Source: Sceloporus undulatus (taxonomy: Eukaryota > Chordata > Lepidosauria > Squamata > Phrynosomatidae). From it: a DNA stretch of 64,000 nt. Shown here in pieces: positions 25,001 to 38,810 of this stretch. The DNA lies in assembly GCF_019175285.1 (NCBI RefSeq), contig NC_056524.1, forward strand, positions 172,754,551 through 172,818,550. The letters are read 5' to 3'. A program made the translations under genes and the position numbers. Below the pieces are notes generated by a model. It searched no databases, was not told the DNA's origin, and saw nothing but the letters and a program-made list of their open reading frames with translations. Position 1 is the stretch's first letter; the number at the start of each line of letters is the position of its first letter.

Positions 25001-28000
25001 AGTAATGATGACTATCAATGTCAATTAAGTTTTTAATAGTGGCCATTTTAAAAAAAATGGATATTCTGGCATTGGTAAATTAATCAACACATCCTGTGAC
25101 AAGAAACCTTTATCTCTATTTAAGTCACAAGCCATAAAACTGGATCTCTTAATGAAATGTAGTTCAGCTGCTTTGCACTGGAGCTCATCTTTGAAGTTCC
25201 TTTGTTCAGGAATAGCCATTCTGAGGCCATTGACACAGTGAACCCCCCTCCCGTATTGTGGTTTTTAATATTGCCATTTGCGATTTAAGATTTGTGTCCA
25301 TTTATTATTTTGTGAGGGGCCTAAATACCCTAAAGGTACTAAATCCTGTCTGATCATGGATGCTAAGTAGGATCAGCCTGATTAGTACCTGGATGGGAAA
25401 CTGCCAACAAATGCCAGATGATGTAGGCTATATTTCAAAGGAAAGAACTGGCAGAACCACTTTGAGTATTGCCTAAGAAGACCCTGTGGATTCATAGGGT
25501 CACCACAAGTGGACAGGTGACTTGAAGGCACATACATATTCAGAGAGACTCATATGTTTGTCCAATGAAAAAGGGTGATGCTGTGACATGATAACTTATG
25601 TGCAAGTGCATGAACTTCCAGTGCCATGAATGACTCCATTAGGTCATGTAACCATACTGTCAAAGGAAATATGGAGACAGAGTTGACAACTGAATCTACT
25701 TTAGCATTGGGCCCCTGTGTCTATAGCTATATTGTGTAGTTCCTTGTTGCTGGTGAATAGCTGTTCTATCACCATGGGCAACTCCTCTAATGTTTGGACT
25801 AAAAAGCAGGGTGGATTCTGTGTCTCACTGACACCAACTGCCTATGTCTGTAAACCAATCTGTTCTAAAAAAAATTAACAGCTGCAAATGCAAACAATGC
25901 AATGTTGTAAACAACTAAGGAATTATTGCTATTTAACAATTTCTACATGATTTCTAACTTCAACTTGCTGACTTCTGCATAGGAGTGTGGCAGCAGTGTA
26001 TCCCTTCTGCCTTGGTTCTGCCATGAACTCAGAAGGCTGCCTATGAATAGGCTATCAGACTAACCTGCCCACTGCTTCCTTGCCTCTCACAATGCAGAAA
26101 TATCAGAAGGCCATCTTCTGTCCAGACTCTTCAGATAGTGTAAAGCAGGGGAGGGCAACCTTTGGACAGGAGTAATAACATCACTTTATTATTCCTTTGC
26201 CATTGCACCTGGGGCTGCTGAGAAATTATGTCCAAGAAGGTGCAAGGTTGGCCTATAAGTGAAATGCTCTGCACAGGCCTTTGGTTGTAGAACAGCTATT
26301 CTCCAACAACAAGAAATCACACAACATATTTCTTAAACAGTACTGTGCATAATATTGCTTACACCTTGGCTCATGGAAATGGCAGGGGAAGATAGCAGTT
26401 GACAAGTGATTGGCCTCCCCACCCCCCTTTTATCCCTTTAACCCAGCGGGGAAGTGAAAATGTGATAAGAAAAAGTTAAAATGCAAAACAACTACTTTCT
26501 GAGAACTGCAGATAAGATATGTAAATGCATGGGAAGTTTTACCTAAGCATCAAACACCTTTGCCGTCATTAGAGAACTGGTCTTAATCAAAGCATGCCAA
26601 TTATTCTTTTGATGGGGGCAATACATTGACCGCTTGTATAATCTGATGATAAAACCATCTCATGGTAAATAACTCCTTAAATTCGATTAGGCAAGCCTTC
26701 GCTACCCCTAACCATAAGACTTATCAGTTTGAAGCGCTGAGGAACTTCTGGTGAAATTTTCAATTATAATATAGGAGTAGATTCTTGCTGTTTTTATTAG
26801 TCGTATTATTATTTGTTGTGTTCCTTCGAGTTGTTTCTGACTAATGGCAACCCTAAGGCAAACCTATCATGGGTTTTTCTTGGCAGGTTCCTTCGGAGGG
26901 GGCTTGCCATTGCCATCTCTGAGGCTGAGAAAGTATGACTTACTCAAGGTCATCCAGTGGGTTTACATGGTCTCCAGAGTCATAGTCCAATGCTGAAACT
27001 ACTACACCATGCTGGCTCACATTTGTTTTAGTTACATCTTGCCTTTCCTTCCAGGAGGGCAAAGTAGAATTCCTGACTTTCCTCTGCTACGTCTTATCCT
27101 CACAACATCCTTGTGAGGTAGTTTAGGCTGCGAGAGGGTGTGACTAGCCTGGTTTTATCCACTGAATTTCATGGCCAAATAGGGACTGGGAAGCTGCTTC
27201 AAGTCCCAGGACCTTATCACATGTGGGGGGGGGGGTTTGCAGCTGAGATCCGCAGTCACTCCTGTTCTAGTAATGCAAAGTGTGATGTTTTTTCACACCA
27301 GATCCAGAGTCACTCCTGTCTAGCAATGCGAACTGAGGTTAAAACGTGATGTTTTGCCATACCTGGCTGCCTTTTTGTTGTCCTTCCGAAGTGAGGGGCA
27401 AGCGAAGTCAGTTCTATTCCAAGCAAGTCACGTGATGCGGACTCAAGCAAAGGGGAGTGAGAGCACATTGTATTACCACACCAGATTTGAATTGTCACCC
27501 TGCGGAGAAAAGGGGATGGGGGCGGGGCTCCCTCCTCCTCCCTCATTTCCCACGGGTGACAGGGCCCCCTGGAAGGAAAGGACTGGGAGGGCTGCCTCCT
27601 CCTCTTCCCTCCCTTCCTGGGGATGATGGGCATCATCCCCAGGAAGGGACTGGGGGGCTGCCTCCTCCTCCTCCTCCCTTCCCATGGGTGCCAGGCACCC
27701 ACGGGAAGGAAGGGACAGGGGCTGCCTCCTCCTCCTCCTCCCGGGGTGCTTGCGGTGGAGCACCAGAGCAGTAGCAAAGCTACATTCCAGACCAGACCAA
27801 TCTGCAGTGCAACTGAAGGCAGCCTGGAAGCGAATTCTCTGAAGTCACTTTTTCCCCGTTTTTACCAAAATCAGGGGTGACTTCAGAAACACTGCTGAAG
27901 CACTTCGCAAGGGGCTCCCATAGAAATCAATGGCGTCTGATAACACAGTCATTTTACGACCTGAAACCGCATAGTTGGAAGTGCACTCACTTCGGAAGTG

Positions 28001-31000
28001 ACCCTGAACTGACCCAGAAAACCACCCAAAAGCTCTGTGTGATATACTCCCCAGTCCTGCTTTCTGAGCAGTGCACCACACTGGCTTTCACAGAGGAAGC
28101 CCCAAGCCATGCAGTCCTTTTAAAGCAAAGATAGTGTACGTGAAAGGTAGTGTCAAAACCTGTATTAATCTTCAATCTGTAGTTCTGTTTTATTAATGAA
28201 GGGAATTAGAGATGTCATGAAATGTAGCTAGGAATGAGTCTGACAGCTCAGTACAAAAAGACTAAAATGGTTTTGGAGAATGGATGTTATTTTTACACCT
28301 GGCTGGCCACCTCTTGCTCTGATTTCTTCCCCTGCATTGGGTAACCCTTGGCATTGCACTGGTGTAAGTAATTTGCACATAAAACCAGGTCAGAGTTCTG
28401 CCTGATCATTATGCAAAGCAGGCAGGCACACTGCAGCTTAGTCAAGGGGCACTTTGTGTTTGTCTGCATTTAAGACAGCGGTACTCAACCAGTTTTATGG
28501 TTGGGAGTCACAACAACATGAGAAACTGTATTAAAGGGCCATGGCATTAGGAAGGTTGAGAACCACTGATGTAAGATCTGAAAACCCTAATTTGTAAAAA
28601 GCATATTTATGTTTCTGAACTCGTGTTAGCACTTTAGAGCAACAGCATGGAATCCTTGTGTGCAGAGAACAATATCACACTACAAGTAATGCAGTCTGAC
28701 CCTGCTTTAACTGTCCGGGCTCCATCCTATCTAATCCTGGGGTTCGTAGTTCATTGTGTCACGAGAGCTCTTTGACAGAGAAAGCTAAATATCTCACATA
28801 ACTATTAATCCCAGAATTCCATGGCACTGAGCCATGGCAGTTAAAGCAGTGTCAAACTGCATTAATTCTGCAGCATAAATGCAGCCACTGATACAGCACT
28901 ATTATTCCACTTTAACTGCTATGGCATCTTCCTGTGGAATTCTGGGATTTTCAGTTTAGAGAGAGGCATTTAAAATTTTCAGCCAAAGACCTCTTAGGCT
29001 TCACTAAACTACAAACACCAGAATTCCACAGGAGACAGCCATAGCACTTAAAGTGGAAGAATAGCGCTATAACAGTGTAGTTTGATATAGCTGATATTTG
29101 CCCCCTGCAAGAGATTAGCCAGATTTTCTTCTTCTGGTTTTCAGCTGCTATTTTGCTCTGGATAACATTCAGATTTTGGGTAAGGAATAAAAGATTTTTG
29201 AAGAAGGCAAGATTCAGATATTTCTTCTTCCATGAGGTCTGATTTCAGTTGCAAAACAAAACAAGAGTTTCACATTTGATGTTACTGTATTATTTTTCTT
29301 TAATTTCCAGCAGTATAAGTAGCAGTGCTGTTAGGAAGCCTACTGGGTGATCTTAGGCAACTCACACATAGGAGCTTATCGCATGAACTTTAAAAGTGTT
29401 TCAAGCCTCCTGGGATGGAGCCGGGATGCGGGATGAAGGCGTGGATTATTGCATGCTAAATTGCCACCTGCCATCAGCCCAGGTCCAAGCCAGCACTTTT
29501 TTAGAAGTCAGAAGCTTCCCGCATCCATCCTGTATCCCAGTTCCCGCCCGGGAGGCTTGAAACACTTTTAATGTTCATGCAATATGCTCTTCTCTTAGCC
29601 TCATAGGAAGACAATGGCAAACTACCTCTGAATAAATGTTGCCAGCAAAACCCTAGGATAGGATTGGATTGCCATAGGTCAGAGTCAGCTTGAAGGCATC
29701 AAACAACAATTGTCAATATTAGATGGTCCAACATATATTTATGGTTAACTGATTTTAAATAATCTGAAACAATAAAAAAAGTCCCATTGTTTAAACAAGT
29801 CATAGTAGCTCTGTATGACTAACGACTAATTTTAACAAATGGGACTTGTCTCTCTATAGCCAAGAACCACTGTGGAATAATGGTTTGAGATCAGGATTTG
29901 AGTGCCAACTGAGCCATGCAAACCCACTGGCTGACCTTGGGCAAGTAATACTCTTTCAGCCTCAGTAGATGGCAATGGCACAACTACTCTGAACAAATCT
30001 TGCCAAGAAACCCCCATGATAGCATCACCTTAGGATCACCAAAAATCAGAAATGACTTGAAAGCAAACAGCAAGAAGTGTCTGCATTCAAAGGGTGACCA
30101 GACACCCTCCTTTTCCAGGACATGTTTTACATTTCAACCTTCTGTCCAGGAGGAATTTCAAAATGTCCTCCATTTTGAGCATGACTAAGAAGCATAAATT
30201 TACTTTTATATTAGTGTTTCCAGCTTTTATTTGCTGATGCCCTATATTTCTCGTGAATGTCCTACATTTTTGGTGCCTTGTCCTCCTTTGCGGTTATGAC
30301 ATTCAAAAGTTACCTCAGTTCTGGATTTCACCAGGTGTCTGAACTTGATTTCTCCCTAGGCTTGTGATTTTTTTATGGGTTCTCAATCGAAGAAAAGCTA
30401 AGCAACCTTTCTCCTTCTTCTGCTTGTTGTTATGTTTGTTTAATTACTGATATTTATGAATTACATACATTAAAATTTCTAAGTGATATACAAACAATTT
30501 TGATTAAAGCCATAATAAAATCCAATGTGAAACATAAAAGTGGCAGTGATATGACACCAGTGGGAGGCAGGTGACTATAACCACACTTTTGGGAAAGCTT
30601 GTTAGAACAAGTAAACCTTCAAAAGGTGGTAAAAATCCTGAAGGTTTGGAACCTTTTTTTTAAAGTTAAGGGTTGTTTTTTTTTTAGAAAGCGGGTATTG
30701 TACTCTTAAGACTCCATTTCAAACCATCATGGATGGGGCTTCCAATATCTTAGGTACAACCTGATGGTATGTTTCCTTTGTAGATTGCCACTTACGGTTT
30801 TGATGTCCTAATATGATGTTCATCTGATGACGCCTTCACATCTCTTGCCTTCTGGGAAATGTTTCCATTTTAATTTCTCTGCAGACGAATCTTTGGCGCA
30901 CCATGGAACTTTAAAACATTGCTAAATTTGCTATTTTTTAAAGATCTTGTGGCATTCATGTGTGTTTGCTGCAACAAGTTAACACAATTACCCCCTTTGG

Positions 31001-31755
31001 AAATGGGTAGTTCAATTAAGCATATATTGAAAACCACTTGCTTACCTATTATTTCCAATGAAATGCTTGTCAGATCCCTTCATTTTGTTTTGTTTTAATG
31101 GGATGATATATCTTTGTTCTTAGAGGCTCTGCTGAGTTGTGAAAGTGGAGCTTTGGGGTTATTAGAGCCTTCGCAACCACAGCAAAAACAGATTCATGCC
31201 TGAGTCTTTCAACTCGGTAGATCTGAAACCTGTCATTTGGGGAGAGAAACTGGTGACATATTCTGTGAATTCTTCTTTCCCTGTTTCTCCCTCAGTGAAT
31301 GATGGATTGGAGGTTAGCTCTAACTATGCCTTTCTTCTCCCTTCTGAGTGACAGTTGTTATTTGGAAAGGCAGCTTTTGCCACTTCAAGCATTGAAGCTG
31401 AGAAACAATTAGGTATGCATCAATAACTATGGGCTTTATCACACCAGGGTCGTCTCCTGCTAATATAGCACTGTTTCTAAAAATGCTATACAATCTGGAT
31501 TGTTTTCTTTTCTTTCACACCTTTCCAGGATTGCAACCTTGGTTTGCCGGTACTCTAAAAGCTTATCACACACATGACATGGGAATGCCACCCAGTACCT
31601 TCTTCAAAACATTATTTTCACCCCTTTTCTTAGTTTTGCACATATGCGCACATGTGTGTGTGCACATGTGTGTACATGCGCACACACAGATGCCCCCCAG
31701 AATATAAATGAAAACAGTCTTACGTTTAAAAATACTTTTTCCTTACCCATGTGTG

Positions 31756-31788
<33 letters not shown>

Positions 31789-34700
31789 CCTGATTCAGGT
31801 TAGATTAGACTACAGTAGCTGGTGGCTTTCATCTACCAGAGATTAATCAAGTCTGAAACTCTAAGCAGCAAGGACAGGCAGAACAGGGTTAATGAAATAA
31901 ATGCTTTTTTTTAAAACTGTAAAACCTTTTCCCCCTTTCCACTTATATTTTCAGGCATGTATGAGAGAGAGAGAGAGAGAGAGAGAGATTTTATAACTGG
32001 ACTACTCTGCTGGAAAAAGAGGCAGGGAAGTGGAAATGAACAAAAATGTGCATTCTTGGCTTTGCTTACAAGTCCTAATTTGGGACGGAGGTAATTTGAG
32101 AATGGACTTTTTTCCTATAATTTTTTTTATTTAAATAAATCTCAGTGCCTAAATGAAAGGAAATTTTAAATTTCCATCCTTCTCCTTCTCACCTGATCAC
32201 TAGGGCTTCTACACCACACCTACTGACCACCCACCGACCACTCAAAATCAGCATTAAAGTGGACTTGAACTATTACACTGGAAATCATAGCAAAGCAATA
32301 ACTGGAATGGAGATCATTAACAAATTTTTGTGTTAATAAAAGGAAACACTTTCCAAATGGTCTCCCACTGGGAAAACAACAGAAGAGGAATGACATCAAA
32401 TGATAAACCCCAACTGAAGAAGCTATTATCCTGATGTAATTGCAATTTACCTGCCTAGTGTGAGAAAGTCCATTGTAGACTCCACTGTGACCCACACCCT
32501 GTAAGTCGAAAGACAACTCCAGCAGGAAAGAAGAAACACTGAAAGTAAACAGAGTTTGGCTACCAGTCCTGAAAAACGCTAAGATCAAGACTCAGCACAT
32601 GCAAATGAACATCACCCAGGGTCAGGGGGTTTCCCAGAAGACAATATATCATTAACTAAATAGACACACATATCCTTCCCGCATAGCCTCCTACCCTGAG
32701 GCCTTGCCATTCACCAACAAACCAACACACAGATTAACATGAAAATCACTTCCTCTCAACCAAGGGTCACACAGTGTGTGTGTATATATACACACCCCAC
32801 ACACCTCCATGCCACCATTCTCTGAAGATGGCAGCCACAGATGCAGGCAAAACATCAGGAAAAAATTCGTCTACAACACGGCCTTACAGCCTGAAAAACC
32901 CACAAAAAAACTATCAATGGAGAGAGTCTTTATTGGCTTTTCTAATAGAGCAGTGAAACAAAATAGAGATATTTATTTGCTACTCAACAGATGTACACTG
33001 AAAGTCAACAGTAGAAACAGATGGTGCACATACTTAAAAAAGGGTGGTGTGCATAGTAAAACCTACATTCAAACAGAGCACTTTACTATGCTGGATTAGT
33101 TAATTCTGCAACCTATCTGTTGTTGTTGTGTGCCTTCAAGTCATTTTTTGATTTATGGTGACTAGACAAACCTATAGGGTTTTCTTAACAGAATTTGTTG
33201 GGTTCAAACCCTGGTCTCCCAGTGTCCTAGTTCAACACTCAAACCACTGCACCTCACTGGCTTTCAGCCTATCTATATTTTGGAATTTAAAGACATTTGT
33301 GCTATCTTTTATCTTTTAAAAAATAGTTTGCATAAATTATTTCACTTCCACTAGCTGTAAAACATTTCTATGCAAGCAACCACAATTTTGTGCAGCCCGG
33401 TGCTAATCTTATGCAGCAGTCCACTTTGCTTCTGAGATTTCACTGGTTATTACACATTTTTACAAACCTAAGGGCTATGAACCTTTAAAAAAATCTACAA
33501 AGCTAGCATTCTCAACAACCAATGTAGCCATCCTTCTGAGTATTTAGCAACTAAACTCTCCCAGCATAAAAGACAAAACAGATTCTAGCAAACAGTTAAT
33601 GCTTCTGAGCAAAAAATGTGTTCTTTCTTTCCTCCTGCAGGAAATGTTTAACCTGAAAAATTTCCAGCAGAAGTATCTAAAGGGCATTGTAATGTTTTGG
33701 AATTCAGCTAGTCCAGTGCCAAACACAAACCTGATCAATTTAGAAATGGATGGGGATGTGATCTCATGGTGGATGGAGACATCTAGAGGCAATTGGAAAC
33801 ATTATGCTTACTAGGTTTGAAGGAATTTTGAACATGAATGATTATCAGTGAAGGGACATACAGTATGTAAAGGCAGATAAGGATTGGCTTGGGCTGATTA
33901 AGTCGGTAAATCCAAACTACTTCCTGTAGTTAAAAAACAGCTGTTAAGTTTCCTTTGTTCTCTATTCCAAAATCTGAAATACTCCAAAAATCAAAACTTT
34001 TTTTCATAGGTGGCTGAAATAACGATACCTTTGCTTTCTGATGGTTCAATGTACACAAATTTTGTTTCGTGTACAAAATTATTTAAATTGTGTATAAATT
34101 TACTTTCAGGCTGTGTGTGTAAGGTGTATAATTGTTGGATGCATGCATCATTTAAACAGTAAACCTCCAAAGTGACATGAAGCAGCTTTATTTTGGCCTG
34201 TCTCTTCGGGTCCTGAGTCCAATAAATTATTCTCTGTTGCTAACTAGGATGTAAATATGTTGCTTTACATATCACTTTAGGCTGGCCATTTGACATTGTC
34301 ATGTGCAAGATGAGTGGGCTGGTCCAAGGGATGTCTGTCTCAGCTTCTGTCTTCACCCTGGTGGCCATCGCAGTAGAAAGGTAAGTCCGCATCTCAGTTC
34401 AGCTTTATTTTCCTTGATTTGCAGCCAGGAAATTAAGTTTTGAAGCCATAGGCATTTTTATCTAAGGACCCAATGGAGTTGCCTCATCTCAGAAGTTGAT
34501 GGGATTACAATCAACTGTCCATAGATGGCAAGAGTGATGGATTGAGTCCAAATTCCCATTCAGCCATAAAACTTATCTGGACAGTAATTCTCAGTATTGT
34601 TATGAGTTACTGTACTAGCAGGACTGTTGTGAAGATATAATGGGAAGAAGAGCCATGTATGTCATTTTGAGATCATTGGAGGAAAGGTAGTGCGATATAG

Positions 34701-36058
34701 ATGTGACAGACAGATACATTCCCAAGTAGTTTGCTAAAACAAAAAGAATGCTTGGAGTGGGGCAACCAGGAGATTTGTTTAAGAAAGGACCCAGATGAGT
34801 CCTCGTCCTGAAAATAAATTACACCCAAACCCTTAATAAATGTATGAAATATCACTACTACACTACCATCATTTTGCATCTGACTCTTTTTGACAGATCT
34901 CAAGGTCCTGTCTCATTATGATCAGCTGTCCACTTGTTAATCTCTTCAGGGCAGTCGTTATCTAAGAAGGTCTGTTTGATGGTTAAACAGGAAAGGGCTT
35001 TCCTCCTATGTAGCTCTCAGACTGTGGGATGCAATCTATTCTCACTGTCACTCCTTTTAGGAAGTGTATGAAGACACATCTCTTCAATCTGGCCTTTTGA
35101 ACTGTTTGGATGACTGAGCTGATTTTTAATGGTTTTGTTGTTTAATTTGTTTTGAGTGATATTTGTTAGCTGCATTTTACTATTTTTCAGTGGAAAGGTG
35201 GAGTAAAGTCTATTAAATTAATGAAGTGAGAGAGAGAGAGATCCACCAATTCTCACCAAGTCTAAAAATCTCTTGTGCAGAGCTTTGAAAAGTTACCTTT
35301 TTATATTACAACATTAAAAACACCCTGATTAGTGGCATGCTGATTGGGGTATTTGGATGTGTTAGTCTAAAAAAGTAACCTTTTAAAGCTACTCAACAGA
35401 GTAGCTGGTTTAGCTGTAGCTCAATGTTGTCATCTCCAGCTGTAAGTAGATGGAGACTGATCTTGGAAAGAAGTTTCCCCAGCCTTGCTTTATTGTTGTT
35501 GATGTGTGCCTTCAAGCTGTTTCTGAGTTCAGTATGTTATATTACTATTAATAAACATATTTTTAAAAAAGGAAAAGCAGCATTAGTCTCATCAAAATTG
35601 GAGGAAGGAACATCAATAATGTAAGATATGCACATGACACCATACTACTAGCAGACCATATCAGATTTTGAAAGATTATGGAAGAGACAGAAAGCTCAAA
35701 GGCAGGTTTATAGCTGAACATCAAGAAAACAAAAATTATGACCCTGGATGATCTACATATGTTTTAAAGTATACAACGAAGAGATCAAAATAGTTCAAGA
35801 CTTCCCATACTTGGGCCCAGCTATCAATCAGAGTGGAGACTGCAGTCAAGAAATCAGAAGAAGTCTTGGACTTGTAAGGCCAGCTATGAGGAAACTAGAC
35901 AAAACCCTGAAATGTAAAGATATATCCCATTCCCCACCACCACTCCCCTCTCCTTTTCTGTCGTGTCTTCTTAGATTGTAAGCCTGAGGGCAGGGAACTG
36001 TCTAACTAAAAGATTGTAATTACAGCGCTGTGTAAATTTACAGCACTTTATAAATAAA

Positions 36059-36096
<38 letters not shown>

Positions 36097-38765
36097 TGCT
36101 AATGTTAGGATTGTCCATGCCATCATATTTCTGATTTCTATGTATGGGTGTGAGAGCTGGACAGTGAAAAAAGCTGATATGAAGAAAATAAACTCATTTG
36201 AGATGCAGTGCTAGAGAAGCGTTCTGTGAATACTGGTGGACTGCTAAAAAGACCAATAAAAGAGTCCCAGAGCAAATCAGGCTTGGAGTCTTCCTAGAAG
36301 CAAAAATGACTAAAATGAGGTTGTCATATTTTGGCCATATCATATGAAGAACGAACTTACTTAAAAAGACAATAATACTTGTAAAAGATGAGGACAACAG
36401 GAAAAGGGGAAGACTGTATACCAGATGGATAGATTCAGCCATGAACCTGCAAGAACTGAGCAAAGCAGTTGAGGGTGACTTGGAGGTCTCTCATTCTTTG
36501 GGGCCGCCATGGGTCAAAGTCAACTTGAAGGCAGTTAACAACAACAAAGAATAGACTCATAAAATCACTGAAAACTGTTAAGTCAACATTTATGAAAGTG
36601 CCCTTGGTTCAACAGGTTTACTATGATTAAGGTTAAGAATAAAATGAGGTTTAGATTCATCTATATTGAAAACATGTTCTCCACCATTAAGAAATGGTTC
36701 TCTAGTCTGATGGTCTGGAATATCACAATTTCCAACTCTTGTGGGTAAATGAACAACAACTCCATATTCTCTGTAGATAAAAGTGAAAAATTTGCTGTTT
36801 AAAACAAAAAAGTGGAGGAGGGACTTACATTATATTTGTTTTGCTGGTGATAACAGGTGCAGCGCTAGCAGCATATTCTGCTCCCCGTGGTTTTGTCATA
36901 TCATGCCAGTTTCTAGACAACTGTGCCATTTCCAGCTTGGCTTTCTATCTGTAGTCTGGATTGTGGTGTGTTTTTAAAAACCTGTCCCAATTGCCTGGAG
37001 TCCAGTCTGATCCAATATGCCTGAATGTGAAGAAGAATGGAAAGAATGAGACTTCAAATTGAACTGATGGGCAGGATATTAAATTTTAATAAAGATCTAT
37101 CCAGGGTGGCTGTAGGATATTAGAATAGCCCAACATTTCTCAGCAGCTAAAATTACACAGTGAAAACACACTTGGACGAATCTCCAGAAACGCATTCTTT
37201 TTTTTTAAGGGAGTGTTTACCAATAGACTACAAAGGAAATAAATGTTTAAAATTACTGGCAAAGGCCCACTTCAGCCACCGTATGCCAATGAATACAAAA
37301 TGACCATTCATATGTCTTGGCTTACATTACTCGCTGAAAAAAATCTTCTTCATCAGCTATGGAAAATTTCAGAATGGTATTTTTTCTTTTAAAAGGGAAG
37401 CATTTAAAGTATATTTTATTAACACATCACTTAAAAAACAACAACAACACTATTACCTTCTATGTAAGCTGTCTCTGAGAATGTATGGCATAATACATTT
37501 AAAAATAATAATATTGCAATCCTTCCTGGATACTTTGGTAGAAAGACAGGCTATAATAAAAATGGCTGGAATCCTCTCTGCACTACATTGGTACATAATC
37601 ACAACAGATACGTAGCTGTGTAGTGAATCGCTGCCCAATCTCCCCATCCCTATTTACCGTTCAGCAGCCTCTTTGATTGCGGAGATCGGTTCCCCTATTG
37701 TTCAGGAAGCGGATGACTAATGCACCCTTCCCCTTGTGTAAGCGATCTCTATTGCAATAGACAGAAACAGGGTCACTGTCACAATCCTATCTTGCTGGAG
37801 AGATCATTTGCAAAAAGGTGGAAAAGTTAGTCACCTGCTTCCTGAGTGACAAGGGAACAGACCCTTGCCAATCGCAGCAGCTGCTGGCTGGTAAATGGGG
37901 ATTGGGGGATTTTTCACAATCTCTGAGTATCTCCTAAACCACGTAATACATAGGGATTGTGAATATAAAGCAATCACAAATGCGTAACTCTCAGTTGCAC
38001 ACTCATGATTACCTAATAGGATTCTGACCAATAACAGTAGTAACAGCAACATCAACTCAAGGGAATATTTTGTGCTGTCATCGCAACAATCTTGTACATT
38101 ATGTTGGGCTGGGAAAAAATGATTGACCACCCAGACTGATCATCTGATAAAGTTCATGACTGATAAGTGAATGTGAGCTCAGGTTACCTCAGTTCAATTC
38201 TGTTTCCAGGCTTAGTTTCACAATGTAGTTATTTTTGCTAATGTAAACAGCTTGCACAAATAGTTCTTCATAATGGCTTTTGTCCCATGATTATCCTTTT
38301 TTTAAGAGAAGCTAGACAGTTAAGATTTTTGGTACATTATTAACACATAATGGCCAAGATCCTATACAGCAGGGCACAAAGTAAAACTTCCACAGATGGA
38401 ACTAAATTATGTCTTTCTTCCCTACCATCCACCCAAATATGCCACTTGGCCAATTTAGTCCCCTCTGCTGCCATTCAATGATGGGAGGAGAACAGGGAGA
38501 ATTGGAGACGCATCCCTGTAAGCAAGATGCTGAATGATTACATTATCTACTGACATCCACTGGGTTCGTTTAGGGATCTCAGCAGATGATGCCATAATTC
38601 TGTGCCTGGTGACATGAACATAGCAGACACTTCTCCAATCCCACCCCCTGCTCCCCTTCAGCCAGTGAATGGCTGCTGAGGAGGCATGCAACAGCTAGAG
38701 TGAGTCAGGGAGGCTTTAGTCACTGCAGAGGAAGGAAGAGAATACCAATATCTACCATGAGAAGG

Positions 38766-38810
<45 letters not shown>

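Noticed and set aside
25316-25440. 5S rRNA gene
   Set aside because: Only partly similar, with many differences and a SINE body attached.
27310-27777. 155-codon and other long open frames on both strands
   Set aside because: Produced by the CCTCCT-rich minisatellite; Gly/Pro/Arg-rich translation without domain.
32190-32915. LTR retrovirus or retrotransposon
   Set aside because: No paired LTRs, primer binding site or gag/pol-like domains seen; it is a retroelement tail of unresolved family.
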